In this document: piece after piece, positions 46,408-57,670 of the stretch
Numbering within the stretch: the stretch's first letter is position 1
Layout: each line of letters opens with the position of its first letter
Source of the DNA: Schistocerca nitens
Lineage: Eukaryota; Arthropoda; Insecta; Orthoptera; Acrididae
Assembly: GCF_023898315.1 (NCBI RefSeq)
Contig: NC_064614.1
Span: forward strand, 495,458,109 to 495,522,108
DNA length: 64,000 nucleotides
Direction of reading: 5' to 3'
Notes under the pieces: generated by a model
What the model saw: only the letters and a program-made list of their open reading frames with translations
Database searches by the model: none
Told to the model about the DNA's origin: nothing
Position numbers and translations under genes: made by a program

Positions 46408-47779
46408 GTGTAGAAGGAAATTCGAGCTAGAGCTCAGTTGTTTTTAATAACAAAGATATCGTGACTAATAGAATACTTTTGTGCCCCCTTAACCTCCAGT
46501 CACTTCCATTCCTCATACTACTGCTGCTGCAAAATCTACGTATCAATTGTTTTGCCATTGTCGTTAAGAGCTACTAAGTTTTTCGCTGCAGAATCCTTGG
46601 GTTTAAAAAAGAATATATTGTCTACAGTCTCCCATGCGCAGTAAAACTTGAAAACTGATATTTGCAAAGCGAAATCGGCCGTTTCATAAATTTTACATTG
46701 CAGTGAGACCTATGCTACACATTATATTCCGACCACTTGCTGTTGCTCCGTGTCACCATGGCAAACATTACCAACTCCGAACAAATTTCTCGATCAACTT
46801 TCCCGTCAATTACAGCTAAAATTTCCAGCTTTAAACTGTAGCTTCTATTAACATCGTTAAGAACAAAGTCTGACTGACGACGAGGTCCATACCTCGAAAT
46901 ACATTAATAAAAATTTAAGATACCTTTTGACAAATGGTGACTGATAGCAACTATCGGGGAATGTTTTCATTGCATAGCGTCTATTGGAGAATGCTTTAAT
47001 TGATGATGATAGGAGTTTATATTATATTTCTCAGAATACAAGGAAATTTTGTAGGACAAGTAGTAGTGTAACTCCCTCTTTCATTGTTTACCGGGCGTAT
47101 ACCGAACCACACCTGGCTAGGAGCCTGCGCGTTATGTTACCCGTGAAGCATACTTGCTGACTGGGTTACCGACCTGTCAGGTCTGCGGAAACCGGCATTG
47201 CACAGAAGAACAAATATGTAAAGAAATCCACACAAAGGGCTCGATTATAACATAACCAGCACAGAAAAATTTCGATAGTTAATTAGTTCTTTCGTAGTAA
47301 TGATATGTTAGAATAACGTGTCAACGAAAGGTGAAGGAACTGTCAATACGCCAGGATATTAATGCTTGCAAGAATAATTTTGAGACCTCGGAGCTTTCAC
47401 GCTAACATCTATAAGCCACTTGCTAAGGGAAGTGAAAGTTACGTAAACAGTAGGCAACATACAGATCGCATGTGACAAATAATTGAAGATAAAAGGCAGG
47501 AAAATGTAACAGAAATGATATCTTTCGAATAGTGCGTACAAACTAGCCAAGTACGCAAGTAGAGGTGGCTGAGAGAATGTAGATTACCTTCCTTCGCTCG
47601 GTATAGTACTTCTAAATTGCTAGCCATAAGCCATGTGACATTCACTGCTGAATAAAGGATTGCTGGTAGACTTACCACTGTCTTCATCTACGTTGCTCCT
47701 GCACGGACAAAAATTATGATTACTAATAGAGTTGTACAAATATACTCCACTGCTCTCAAAGAAACGACGCACCACGGAG
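46408..47779. other. Nothing recognised
   Basis: AT-rich; no gene or repeat identified. Confidence 0.45.
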
Positions 47780-47802
47780 GAATTATCTGGATGGGACAGA
47801 AA

Positions 47803-48209
47803 AAAATGATCAAATGTGTTTGAATTCCTAAGGGACCAAACTGCTTCGATCATCGGTCCCTAGACTTACATACTGCCGGCCGCGGTGGTCTCGCGGTTCT
47901 AGGCGCGCAGTCCGGAACCGTGCGACTGCTACGGTCGCAGGTTCGAATCCTGCCTCGGGCATGGATGTGTGTGATGTCCTTAGGTTAGTTAGGTTTAAGT
48001 AGTTCTAAGTTCTAGGGGACTGATGACCACAGCAGTTGAGTCCCATAGTGCTCAGAGCCACTTACATACTACTTAAACTAACTTAAAGTAACTTACGCTA
48101 AGAGCAACACACATACCCATGCCCAAGGGAGGATTCGAACCTGCGGCGGGAGGGGCCACTCAATTCGTGACATGGCGCCTCTAACGCAGCGGCCACTCCG
48201 CACGACAAT
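47803..48209 (-). mobile_element. tRNA-derived SINE (type 2), interrupted by another SINE
   Basis: Perfect 11-bp target-site duplication TGGGACAGAAA (47792-47802 and 48210-48220). Sequence as at 46198-46399. It is split at 47874/48060 by the type-1 SINE; about 211 bp without it. Confidence 0.9.
47875..48059 (+). mobile_element. tRNA-derived SINE (type 1) inserted in a type-2 SINE
   Basis: Perfect 11-bp duplication ACTTACATACT (47864-47874, 48060-48070). Clean full-length head GCCGGCCGCGGTGGTCTCGC, B box GGTTCGAATCC, body ending CTCAGAGCC. The least diverged type-1 copy by eye. Confidence 0.95.
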
Positions 48210-49380
48210 TGGGACAGAAATCGGTGGATGTGATGTACATGTATAAACAAACAAATGATTAAAATGTCGTAAAAACTGGATGATTTATTCATGAGAAAGA
48301 TCTTCAAGAATTTAACAAGTCAGTAATGCGTTGGTTCACCTCAGGCTTTTATGCAAGCAGTTATTCGGCTTGGCATTGGTTGATAGGTTTGTTAAATATC
48401 CTCCTAAGGGATATCGTGCCAAATTCTGTCGAACTGGCGCTTTAAGTCGACAAAATCCCGGGCTGATTGGAGGGCAGTGCCCTTAACGCTCCAAACATTC
48501 TCAATTGGGAATAGATTCCTGGCCACGGTGCGGTTCGGAATGCTCCAAGACAAGAGTAGAAACTCTCACTGTGTCGGAAAATGGACATTATCTTGCTGAA
48601 ATTTAAGTCCAGGACAACAAAACGGGGCATACAATGTGGTCGACGTACCGCTGTGCTTTAAGGGTGCCACGGATGACTACCAACGGAGTCCTGCTATGGA
48701 ATGAAACAGCACCCCAGACTATCAGTATTGACTGTCAGTCCGAAAAGCTGGCAAGTCAGGCTGGTATCCCAGTGCTATCCGAGGCATCTCCAGACACGTC
48801 TTCGCTGGACATCGTAGCTCAGCTCGAAGCGGGACTCACCACTGAACACAATTTTATTCCATTCAAAGCGATTCCAGGCCAAATGTACTCGACACCACTG
48901 CAAAAGAAATTGTTGGTGTACAGAGGTAAATAGTAGTCGGTGCATGCGGCGCTGTGAGTTCAGCCCCTTTCTGTGAGCCGCATATCAATGGTCCTTGTGG
49001 GCTCTGAAGCACCAGTTGCACGTCGGAGCGATAATAATAATCAACATAGGGCTCTGAGTGCCTCTCTCACGACTGCTCTGTCCTCTCGTTCTGTCGTCGC
49101 TCTAGGGCGTCTGCTACTTACTTGAAACTGTGTTCGGCCGTGGTTCTCAACGAATAATGGCATCACTCCTATTCAAATGTCAACCGATTCGCCGGCTACC
49201 CCATCCGGCTTCTTTGAGCCCAACTACTCGTCCTCTAACAAATACTGACCTCTGCGTATATTGTTCACGAACCTGTCTGCGAGGCACAGTTACTGTCCAA
49301 CTGAGGACACTGGATCAAATTTGCAAACACTTTAGGCCCTAGTATCGACATGTCCCCTGTTTACTGTTTACTATCCCTGC

Positions 49381-50329
49381 AATATGCACAGTAAAATTGC
49401 GCTGCAGCGTCACACATTCATCCATCGGCCAACAAAGTTTACAATTTTACATTTTAGGCCGATATCCGTATGACTATCAGTTCGTGACCAATTTGCATAA
49501 CTTCTCGTAGTGCATCGGTTTTTTTTTTTTTTTTGCCCTAGAGTGCAGAACAAAAAGAGCACCTGCAACGTTTAATTCGTTAACTGCATATGTTTCCGAT
49601 ATTGCAGTGCCTGTATTATTCTGATTACGATGAAAAGTTCCTTTGGATATGCCTGCATTACCAATGGAACAGGCACTGTGGCGACTATAGCGGTTATGAA
49701 ATACATTAAACGAATTCGCAGTTGCGAATGAGGACAAACATCAGGTATAGAATGGACTGACGATAATGAAAATTTGTGCCGGACAGGGATTCGAACACGG
49801 ATTTCCCGCTTATCAGTTACAGACGAATAATTTTATGGGCAGTCTGTGGTTGGCCGGACATATAATAAAGTAAAATAATAGATAGAAAGGTAAACATAGT
49901 AAGTAGACTATAAGCGGAAATGACCCTGTTTTCAGCGTTACAGGTCTTGAGAACTGTAGCTATGACTTTTATTTCACGCAGTACCACACAGTGAACTCAT
50001 TAACTAGTGTCAGAGAAGGCTGAGATGTGTGCAGCGACACCTCGTGGGTAACAGTTCAAAGGTATACCTGAGTAGACAGCGATCTATGTTACCTAAGACT
50101 TAGCGTGAAATTTGGACAGGAATGTGGGACTGAATATTTTATCTTTATTCCGTGCACAAAGATCGTAACTGATACTGTCAAAATATAAGTTGTTCCAGTA
50201 ATACAGTTGTCATAGACAATTTACAACTACAAGAATGAGCTAATATCATATAAAGATTCCCGTCTTACTAATTAAAAGCAGAATCATCAGTAACATTAAG
50301 ACAAGGACCCTTGACCAATTCATCAAATT
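49381..50329. other. Mostly unrecognised; one tRNA-like SINE scrap
   Basis: At 49776-49815 the minus strand has a B-box-like GTGTTCGAATCCC within ATAAGCGGGAAATCC...GTCCGGCAC, the 3' part of a tRNA-like head; the rest of that SINE is missing. A poly(T) run lies at 49519-49537. Otherwise nothing seen. Confidence 0.4.
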
Positions 50330-51110
50330 CCCTCCTCTCCTCATTGAAATTGAACAGCTCCGAATTACTTACACCACCCGTAACTCTTCTAGCTACACAT
50401 ACCACCAATTCTCCACGTCCTTTCAAAAAAAAAAAAAAAAAAAAAAATTAGCCGTCTCCCTCTACAGGACAACGAACTACGCCCCGACGTATACCCGTCC
50501 TATCAACACTGAATCCATGATACCCTATCCACTCCCTCTCCACATGGATTCATCCTCCTCCCCTCCCACTATCAAACATCATCCTTTTCCTATTCCTTGT
50601 AGCCCCCACCTTCTTTTACTCTCCAATCTATAACTCCAAATACCAGTTGCCACTGTCTCCTTGTCCCCACAGCCACCCCTATCTTGTCACCTCCTCTCAC
50701 CAGTTCTCCATTCTCATCACCATCACTCCTCTACCTCCCTCTGTACCCAAACTACTTTTCATCTACAATCCGCCGTTCCAGGGCAGGTCCGTTCCCAGTT
50801 TTAATGAGAATGCACGGTACTCCCTTTTTAGTTTTCTAAGTGTGTTGTCTGTCTACATTTTTATCACTGTTTTTCAACAGTTCATGAAGACGGCGTTATA
50901 TCATTTATGTTTCTCTCATTCACGTCACCTTTTCAAATTATTTTAAAGTCGTAGTACATGTGTCTCCCTGTATTTTTTGTGTTAGCATCTAAGTTAACGT
51001 TAAGTTCTACTGGCTGAAGAGCGGGAGCGGGTTACTTGTACCGGTGCCACACATTTTTTCGTCTGAAGCTTATTTTTCGTGTTATTCTGGTTTGTCACTT
51101 AAAATTTACA
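50330..51110 (+). mobile_element. Jockey-type LINE 3' fragment (C-rich UTR)
   Basis: C/T-rich sequence with CTCCCTCTACAGGACAACGA (50457-50476), then T-rich UTR, and CTGGCTGAAGAGCGGGAGCG near 51011, similar to the 3' end of the LINE at 35318-36665. A 23-bp poly(A) at 50426-50448 interrupts it. No RT motifs survive. Confidence 0.5.
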
Positions 51111-51120
51111 CCCTATATAT

Positions 51121-51768
51121 ATACTTTGTGGACAAGTTCCGATCGGTCGCGAAATGGACACCACAGTGAAAACCCGATGAAGCTTTGAACAGATGTGTTG
51201 GGTAGTGTCTCTAGTATGACCGTCGATCGCATCAAGACGCTCTTTTCAGTCGTGAGCGCACTGTGAGCGAGTAAAGGTGCCTAGAACAACGATGTAGGAG
51301 ATACCGCTGAGAGGCTTCACCTTAATGTATGCAGCACACCTAACACAACTGCCACGCACTTCCTTCTTCATGGAAATTCTCAGCCGCAGTCTGCAGGGGC
51401 AGTGAAGACGCTCCTGCAGCCTTTTCGATGGGAAGTGTTCTATCACCCACAACACAGCCCTAATTGGCTCGTCCTAAATATCATCTCTGTTTACTTGAAA
51501 CTCTGGATACGAAGATAACACTTGTGCGCAGGCTACGCGCTATAGACCAGCGTAGAGAATTATCGGAAAGCACAGGCGGCTACCTTCTTATGACGATGGT
51601 GTTGGAAATTTGGTATAACGCTCCGACAAATGTCTACGTCGGAGCGGCGACTATGTAGAAAAGTATCTGGAAAGTGTAGCTAACTCTTGGAAATAAAATG
51701 TTTCTGATTTTCGCTGTAGCTTCCATTTAACGACCGATCGGAACTTACTTTTTGGACAACCCTCGTAT
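51121..51768. mobile_element. Mariner-type deletion derivative
   Basis: The left end TGGACAAGTTCCGATCGGTC (51130-51149) is mirrored on the right by GACCGATCGGAACTTACTTT...GGACAACCCTCG (51732-51768); the inner part GTGTCCATTTCGC / GCTTCCATTTAACG also matches. The plus strand near 51600 reads DDGVGNLV, a decayed transposase C-terminus. The catalytic region is absent. Confidence 0.75.
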
Positions 51769-51779
51769 ATAACCAAAAT

Positions 51780-52449
51780 GGAAGCATGTATGTATGTATG
51801 TGTGGATGTATGTACGTTCCACATCTCCTCCTAAATCACTGGTCTGATTTCACGCAGACTTGGTACACATGTCACATACTGTATGGCAAGAACCACCTAC
51901 CTATCAAAGGGGTGGGGGTGAAAAAGAAGTGTAGGCCACGGAGAGCGTATACACAGACTTCATTTATTGAGTTTTTGAGAATGGGAGCTCGTAGTCACTT
52001 GCAACAAATCTTAAACATAATCTGAAACCTTTGTGTAACTTTTTATCGCTAACAACCCACACATAACAGTGAAAAGAAAGAAATTCGCGCTTACTATATT
52101 TTCACTGTTCGTACAATAGAACTGCTGCATCGTGCATGACGTTTTAATTTATTACTTCTTTAGTACGACACATTGTTCAGGAGATAGGACGTCATAAACA
52201 TTGAGCTGCGTAAAAACAAACTGCAGGGCGCAGTTTGCTAGAGATACAGGTGATACATGTGTACAAACATGTATGAAATGTATGAAATAAATGTGAAATA
52301 CATATGACATGTGCGTTTCCTGATAAAACTGCGGGTAAAGAACTAATTCTAAGTCCCTAGACCTATTTTACCAAACCTGGTACGAATGTTACTTTCAGTC
52401 TGGAATGAAATACTGTGGGAGTAAGAACCAGCAACCTCCTATTAGGGTG
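51780..52449 (+). repeat. GA-minisatellite-associated repeat, second copy (uninterrupted)
   Basis: Starts with ATGTATGTATG repeats and TCACTGGTCTGATTTCACGC. It then parallels 2690-3070 and 5700-6060 in the same order without the LINE, and leads directly into the GA block. Confidence 0.65.
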
Positions 52450-53010
52450 AGTGTGATAACGTAGAAATGGAAGGGGGCAGGAAGGGATGGACAGATAGAG
52501 AAGATGGAGACGGCTATGGACGCAGATATGAGGGGGAAGGAGATTGACAGAGAGATGGGTAAGGGGAAATGAACAGAGAAAGGGAAGATGAGGAGATGGA
52601 CGTAGAGAGAGAGAGGGAGGACGGGATGGACAGAGGAAGGGAAAACGCGGAGATGGGCAGTGAGAGAGACGAGGATGACATGGACTGAGAGACAGTTGGG
52701 TGAAAAAGGACAGAGAAAGGGAATAGGCGATGGACAGAGAAAGGGAAGGGGAGACGGACAGAAAGAGGGCTCAGGGGAGACAAAGGGGGCGAGGAGGAAA
52801 CAGAGGGGGCTGGAGGAATTGGACGTAGAGGGAGAATGATGAGACGAACGGAGGAGCAGCAAGAGACAAACAGTGAGTGGGGGTTGAAGAAGGTTTACAG
52901 AGAGATTGATCCCCTTTCCATTTACATTTGTCTTCCAGAGAGGAAGGGGAAGGAGATGGACAGAGGAGGGCAGAAGAGATGGACGCAGAGAAGGTGAAGG
53001 AGATGAACTA
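52450..53010 (+). repeat. GA-rich minisatellite, second block
   Basis: GATGGACAGAGAGA-type units of 25-35 bp, as at 6061-8100 but only ~0.56 kb and interrupted at ~52880-52940. Minus-strand Ser/Pro/Leu frames (215 and 89 codons) are artefacts. Confidence 0.85.
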
Positions 53011-53973
53011 ATAGCACTGGAAGAAAATACATGCACGGACAACGCCAGGGCAACGCTAGTGGAATAATAAATCAGAACAGTAATCTGTATATGTGTAGTT
53101 ATTATTATTTAATTAATACTCTAAGTTTGGATAGTTGATTAAGAATAGCGCCAATCGCACATTTTTAATCAGTATGATATGCAAATAATCACCCAGCAAG
53201 AAAACCAGGTAAAAACTTGTCACATTCTAATCGTCGTTGATGTCCAACTTTTGTGTTAACATAAAGTAAAAATAAATTGGAAGTCAGACAAGACGGATGT
53301 TCAACAGCCTTTTCTTTCAATTGGACGGCATTTTGGTGAGTTGCGCGCCCTTAGGCCACCCCAGTCATCCTACAGGGCAAAAGGGACCCATTGTTAAACG
53401 TGGAATTCGAATCATGTATCGACCTAGTATATCTTTACATCACTGGGAGGTGAAGGCTAGCGTAAAGGCAAATTAAAAGTTACGGTGTCTCCAGGAAAGC
53501 ACTTTACAACTAGACCGCAAAGCACTTCTTATTTTATCAATTGTTCGTTCTTGGTGGATAAGAGGCAATGTCCAGAGCAAGACCCGTCTGCGAATCTCGA
53601 TGAAATTGATCTCGTGTTTATTTAATCAGTTGTTCGCGCGTGGCAGATGAGAGACAATCTCCAAAGCAAGATCCATCTGCGAATGACGATGAAACTGACA
53701 CATTTTAACAGGTATGTACCTGGACGATAGTATACGTAGATCACGTGATGTTGCCTAGCTGTTGTTTCAATTTAGCGACCAATTTTAGAATCACATAATG
53801 AAACACGCACTAGTAACCATCATAAAAAGTTTCCAGAATCTTCTAATTGTTTTTATTTGTAGACATGAGGTTCTGTTTTGTGAAACGCTTGTAAATATTA
53901 CGAATTCCACATATTTAATTGCTGCATAATACAAACTCTAAGACAAAAATAACGATTCACCATAAAAGAATGA
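53011..53973. other. Mostly nothing recognised; one direct repeat
   Basis: An imperfect duplication: TTTATCAATTGTTCGTTCTTGG...CAATGTCCAGAGCAAGACCC (53535-53585) and TTTAATCAGTTGTTCGCGCG...CAATCTCCAAAGCAAGATCC (53620-53672), each followed by TCTGCGAAT..CGATGAAA. Period ~87 bp. No gene. Confidence 0.5.
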
Positions 53974-54112
53974 CCCGTATGGAACGGAAATCGGTAGATG
54001 TGTTGTACAACCAAAGGCGTTATGTTATGAAATGACATGGCAGCAGAGACCATCAGTCCTGGTAGTCACGCCGTACGGCAGATGACAGTCAAGTTGGTAT
54101 CCCACCGCTGTA

Positions 54113-54331
54113 GTCCGCAGCTCGTGGTCGTGCGGTAGCGTTCTCGCTTCCCACGCCCGGGTTCCCGGGTTCGATTCCCGGCGGGGTCAGGGATTTTCTC
54201 TGCCTCGTGATGACTGGGTGTTGTGTGCTGTCCTTAGGTTAGTTAGGTTTAAATAGTTCTAAGTTCTAGGGGACTGATGACCGTAGATGTTAAGTCCCAT
54301 AGTGCTCAGAGCCATTTGAACCATTTTTGAA
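54113..54331 (+). mobile_element. tRNA-derived SINE with a different (Gly-type) head on the type-1 body
   Basis: Perfect 11-bp duplication CCACCGCTGTA (54102-54112, 54332-54342). The head reads GTGCGGTAGCGTTCTCGCTT CCCACGCCCGGG in register with a tRNA, with B box GGTTCGATTCC at 54168-54178. The loop TTCCCAC suggests a Gly (CCC) origin. From CTTAGGTTAGTTAGGTTTAA onward the body is the same as in type-1 SINEs. Confidence 0.93.
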
Positions 54332-55036
54332 CCACCGCTGTACCGGGCGTATCCAGACACGCCGTCGCTGGTCATCAAGGCTCAGTTCGAAGCGGTACTC
54401 ATCACTGAAGACAATTCTATTCCAGTCTGTGTATGACATAACAGGCAAATGACGTGACTGGAGACAGCGGTGGGATACCAAGCTGACTGTCGCCCACCAT
54501 ACATCCCATCAACAAATTGTGATGGTCGTAGGTGTCATTTCTTTTCATAGCAGGATCCCTTTGGTTGTTATCCGCCGCACCCTTACAGCACAGCGGTAGG
54601 TCGACGATATTCTACGTCCCGTTTTGTTGCCCCTCGTAGCAAGCCATCCTGGGTTTACATTTCAGCAAGATAATGCCCGCCCTCACGCGACGTTAGTTTC
54701 TACTGCTTGTCTTCATGCTTGCCAAATACTACCTTTGCCAGCAAGGTCGCCGGATCTCTCCCCAGTTGAGAACGTTTGGAACATTGTGGACAGGGTCCTC
54801 CAATGAGCTCGGCAATTTCACTATCTAAAGCGCCAATTGGACAGATTTGACACGATATTCCTCGTGAGGACGTCCAACAATATTATTCAATACCGAGCCG
54901 AATCATTGCTTACATAAGGGCCAAGGGTGGATCAACGCGTAGTTGACTTGTCCAATTTGTGAAGCTCTTTCTTTTGAATAACTCATCAATTTTTTCAGAA
55001 ACTGTAATCATACGTTTGTCTGCACATGTGCATATA

Positions 55037-56443
55037 CACTGCTGGCCACCGTAAATGCAACACCAAGAAAGACAAGAGGTAGCACAACAAAATTTATTTT
55101 GTAGATAACATGTTGACCAAGTATCAAATGATTACGTTTACAGACGTCTGTGACATGTGGTTCCTGCCAGAATCAGTAGCCAGAGTAGCCGCCATTGTTG
55201 GAGATCACCGCTGCCTCACGTCTCGGCATTGAGTCAAAGAGACGTTGGATGTGTTCCTGGGGTACAGCAGCCCAAGCAGCTTCCACACGTTGCCAAAGAT
55301 CATCTGGTGTGGCAGCTGGGGATGTAATCTGGGTCACTCGTTGAGCAACCATGGACCACATGTTTTCTATCGGCGAAAGATCCGGAGAGCGAGCTGGCCA
55401 GGGAAGCAATTCAATCTGGTTATTGACGAAAAACCTTTGGACAATGCGTGCCACGTGTGGTCGCGCATTATCCTGTTGAAATATGGCTATGGCTGAGCCC
55501 TGAAGGTAAGGAAGGACAACTGGCTCCAGCACCTCGGATATGTAGCGCCGGCTATTTAAAGTACCGGCAATGCGTACTAGAGGCGAGCGAGAGTAATATC
55601 CAATACCGCCCCATACCATAATACCCGGTGCAAGACCAGTGTGGCGGTGCATAATGCAGCTGTCCAGCATCCTCTCTCCACGGTGTCTCCACACTCGAAT
55701 CCGACCATCGTGGTGCTGCAGACAGAAGCGTGCCTCGTCAGTAAAGACAACGTCATTCCATTCTGCCGTCCACATCCGTCTGTCATCACACCATTGGCGA
55801 CGGAGACGTCTGTGGTTCTGCGTCAATGGTAGACGAAGCAATGGACGTCTTGCGGACAGACCACTCTGCTGTAAACGGCGTCGAATGGTACGCGCAGACA
55901 CTGGATGATGCGTTACAGACGCAGTGTACTGTGCTATGGTTCGGGATGTCACTGAGCGATCCGTCACGGCCATGCGCACAATTTGCCTATCAGCACGTGC
56001 AGTGGTGCACCGAGGTGAATGCGATCGACCACGTCGGTCCGTCGCACCCTCCTGCATCCAACGGTCACATATCCGCATTACAGTTGTTTGGTTTCGTCCA
56101 ACACGACTAGCGATTTCTCTGTATGATAATCGACAATCTCGGTAAGCCACTATCCTTCCTCTGTCGAACTCGGATACTTGATCAAAAGATGTTCGCTGTT
56201 GTCTACGAGGCATAACTGATCGTCTTGTGAAACACCACAAGTTAAACACACGTGCCGAACGTACACTCGTCGAAATCGCCAAGCCTTAAATGGCACTATG
56301 AGGTGGCGCCACAGGCGCGCGTGATGTGCGTCTGTGCTGAAATTCTAATCAGTTGCATATCTCATCGCTGCAAACCCATGGTGTAAATTTCACTTGATTC
56401 GGATGCTTCCTTCAGGGTGTTGCATTTACGGTGGCCAGCAGTG
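55037..56443 (-). mobile_element. Complete Tc1-like transposon, structurally intact
   Basis: 1407 bp, bounded by TA (55035-55036, 56444-56445). Terminal inverted repeats are perfect over 28 bp (left starts CACTGCTGGCCACCGTAAAT; right ends with its mirror). It contains one uninterrupted transposase. It sits inside the older Tc1 (53974-56487), near that element's right end. Perfect ends and an open frame indicate recent movement. Confidence 0.96.
55173..56213 (-). CDS. Tc1-like DD34E transposase, 346 aa
   Basis: Start chosen at MPRRQQRTSFDQVSEFDRG by analogy with the other Tc1 copy (MPRQRGRE...). An in-frame Met 23 codons upstream (56282) would give 369 aa. Domains: HTH 1 (FDRGRIVAYRDCRLSYREIA, SRVGRNQTTVMRICDRWM), HTH 2 (VSARTIRRRLQQSGLSAR), linker, first Asp in DVVFTDEARFCLQHHDGRI, GIMVWGGIGYYSRSPLVRI, second Asp in IAIFQQDNARPHVARIV, Glu in WPARSPDLSPIENMWSMV. 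The second Asp and the Glu are separated by 34 residues (DD34E). All three catalytic residues are present and the length is normal for the family. C-terminus ends NNGGYSGY. Confidence 0.95.
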   Translation of the reverse strand: MPRRQQRTSFDQVSEFDRGRIVAYRDCRLSYREIASRVGRNQTTVMRICDRWMQEGATDRRGRSHSPRCTTARADRQIVRMAVTDRSVTSRTIAQYTASVTHHPVSARTIRRRLQQSGLSARRPLLRLPLTQNHRRLRRQWCDDRRMWTAEWNDVVFTDEARFCLQHHDGRIRVWRHRGERMLDSCIMHRHTGLAPGIMVWGGIGYYSRSPLVRIAGTLNSRRYISEVLEPVVLPYLQGSAIAIFQQDNARPHVARIVQRFFVNNQIELLPWPARSPDLSPIENMWSMVAQRVTQITSPAATPDDLWQRVEAAWAAVPQEHIQRLFDSMPRREAAVISNNGGYSGY

Positions 56444-56487
56444 TATATGTACACCATACCTGCCGATTTCCGTGCCATTCAGATAAT

Positions 56488-57668
56488 TCCTTAGTACTGC
56501 GTCGTACTATTATTTTTTTGTTTTAGATTGTATTAAAACTATTCTGAGGGTATTGTTAATTCTTAAGTTACAGAGTTTTATGGCGAAAAAATTCTGTATA
56601 TTTCTAAAACTAGTAACATATTCTGTGGACGGTTAAGCCAAATTTCGTCAGGCTTCTACCACTTGCATCTTGAAGTATTTCTTCTTAATTTGATTTCTCT
56701 TACTGAACATTATTGGTGTGTAGTAGAGTAATAATGCAAACATAAACACAGTATTAACAAGATTCTCTCGACTGCAACACTTTTAAATTTGAACAGAATA
56801 TTTGTTTCTCGGTTTATGACAATGTTGTACGTGGAATAGTTTTTCTCATGTGGTAAAGAGTTACTCTTCAGAAGCAATTTTTGTAATTTCAGAAAAAGAC
56901 TGCAACAAACATAAAGCGAATGCTTTCATTTCAAAATGGAATAAGAAAATTCATAAAACTTTTCTTATAACAGGGCTTGCTTGAGGTGAAACTCTGAAAA
57001 GTGTTCCAAGGCTCTCCCCTATATTTTCATAGTAATAGGTAGTTCGGGTTTTCCAACGGCGCATAAACGCCTATACAAGAGCCGTGGCCATTTAGGGCAC
57101 GGACAGTCTATCTATTGTGCTCGTACAGGCAAGACATGAGGGATACAGTGGCTCTAAAAGTGTTTAAAATATCTCGTGCAATGAGCCTAGGGACTCTTTA
57201 AATTTTGTTGTGCCCTCGCGGACTTCTAAAAGTTTTATATAGTACGTTTTTGGGGTTCTGACTCTGAAATGCAGCATGATTTGCAAGGCTTATTAAATGC
57301 TTGCATAATTTCGCAGATACCAGAACTTTAAACTGTTTTCGTGAATTGTCGCGCTTGTAACTCGAATGCTGAACTGTGGAAAAAAGAAACAGTACATCAG
57401 TCTGTCGTAGTACTCATTACATTTAAGAACGCATGAAATAAACATTTTAGATATTAAGCTGTGGCCACACTGTGTTAATGATGTTTATTTACCACCACCT
57501 GTATCGTGCCTGTAATTCAATCAATTTCCAGGGAATAGCAGAACAATAATCGGGCGATGCGATGGATTATGTGGAAGTCCCCTATTCGGTTACACACGTT
57601 TGTTAAGCCGTTGCAACCAACGCTTGTAATATTTATTTACCGCATTTTACGTTCGCAGCGCACTTAAA
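56488..57668. other. Nothing recognised
   Basis: AT-rich; no gene or repeat identified. Confidence 0.5.
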
Positions 57669-57670
57669 TA

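Larger units (their letters stand above)
47780..49380 (-). mobile_element. Tc1-like remnant with two nested SINEs in its left terminus
   Basis: The terminal region GGAATTATCTGGATGGGACAGAAA...TCGGTGGATGTGATGTACAT (47779-48240, without the SINEs) matches the inverted right end of the Tc1 at 53974-56485 (GGAATTATCTGAATGG, CGGAAATCGG, GTACAT). The minus strand from ~49350 to 48400 is a decayed transposase: ATCCAGTGTCCTCAG-type N-terminal text, AWNRFEWNKIVFSGE near 48860, LDLNFSKIMSIFRHSE and GIYSQLRMFGALRAL near 48500, the last two frameshifted from the FQQDNARPH and SPDLNPIENVW blocks. Right terminus not located. Confidence 0.7.
53974..56487. mobile_element. Older Tc1-like element, internally inverted and carrying two later insertions
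   Basis: The left end near 53974-54010 (ATGGAACGGAAATCGGTAGA) mirrors the right end at 56447-56487 (CCGATTTCCGTGCCATTCAG). Inside lie a SINE (54113-54331) and a complete younger Tc1 (55037-56443). The transposase is split by an inversion: on the minus strand, 54481-54345 reads SYTDWNRIVFSDEYRFELSL (first catalytic Asp); on the plus strand, 54460-54800 reads QRWDTKLTVAHHT, GFTFQQDNARPHATL (second Asp) and LPARSPDLSPVENVWNIV (Glu). The junction sequence is present twice in inverted orientation (54086-54112 and 54462-54489). Dead. Confidence 0.82.

Noticed and set aside
52395..53042. 215-codon minus-strand frame
   Set aside because: Second GA minisatellite; same artefact as at 6289-8244.
54113..54200. 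Possible tRNA-Gly gene
   Set aside because: It is the head of a SINE bounded by an 11-bp target-site duplication.
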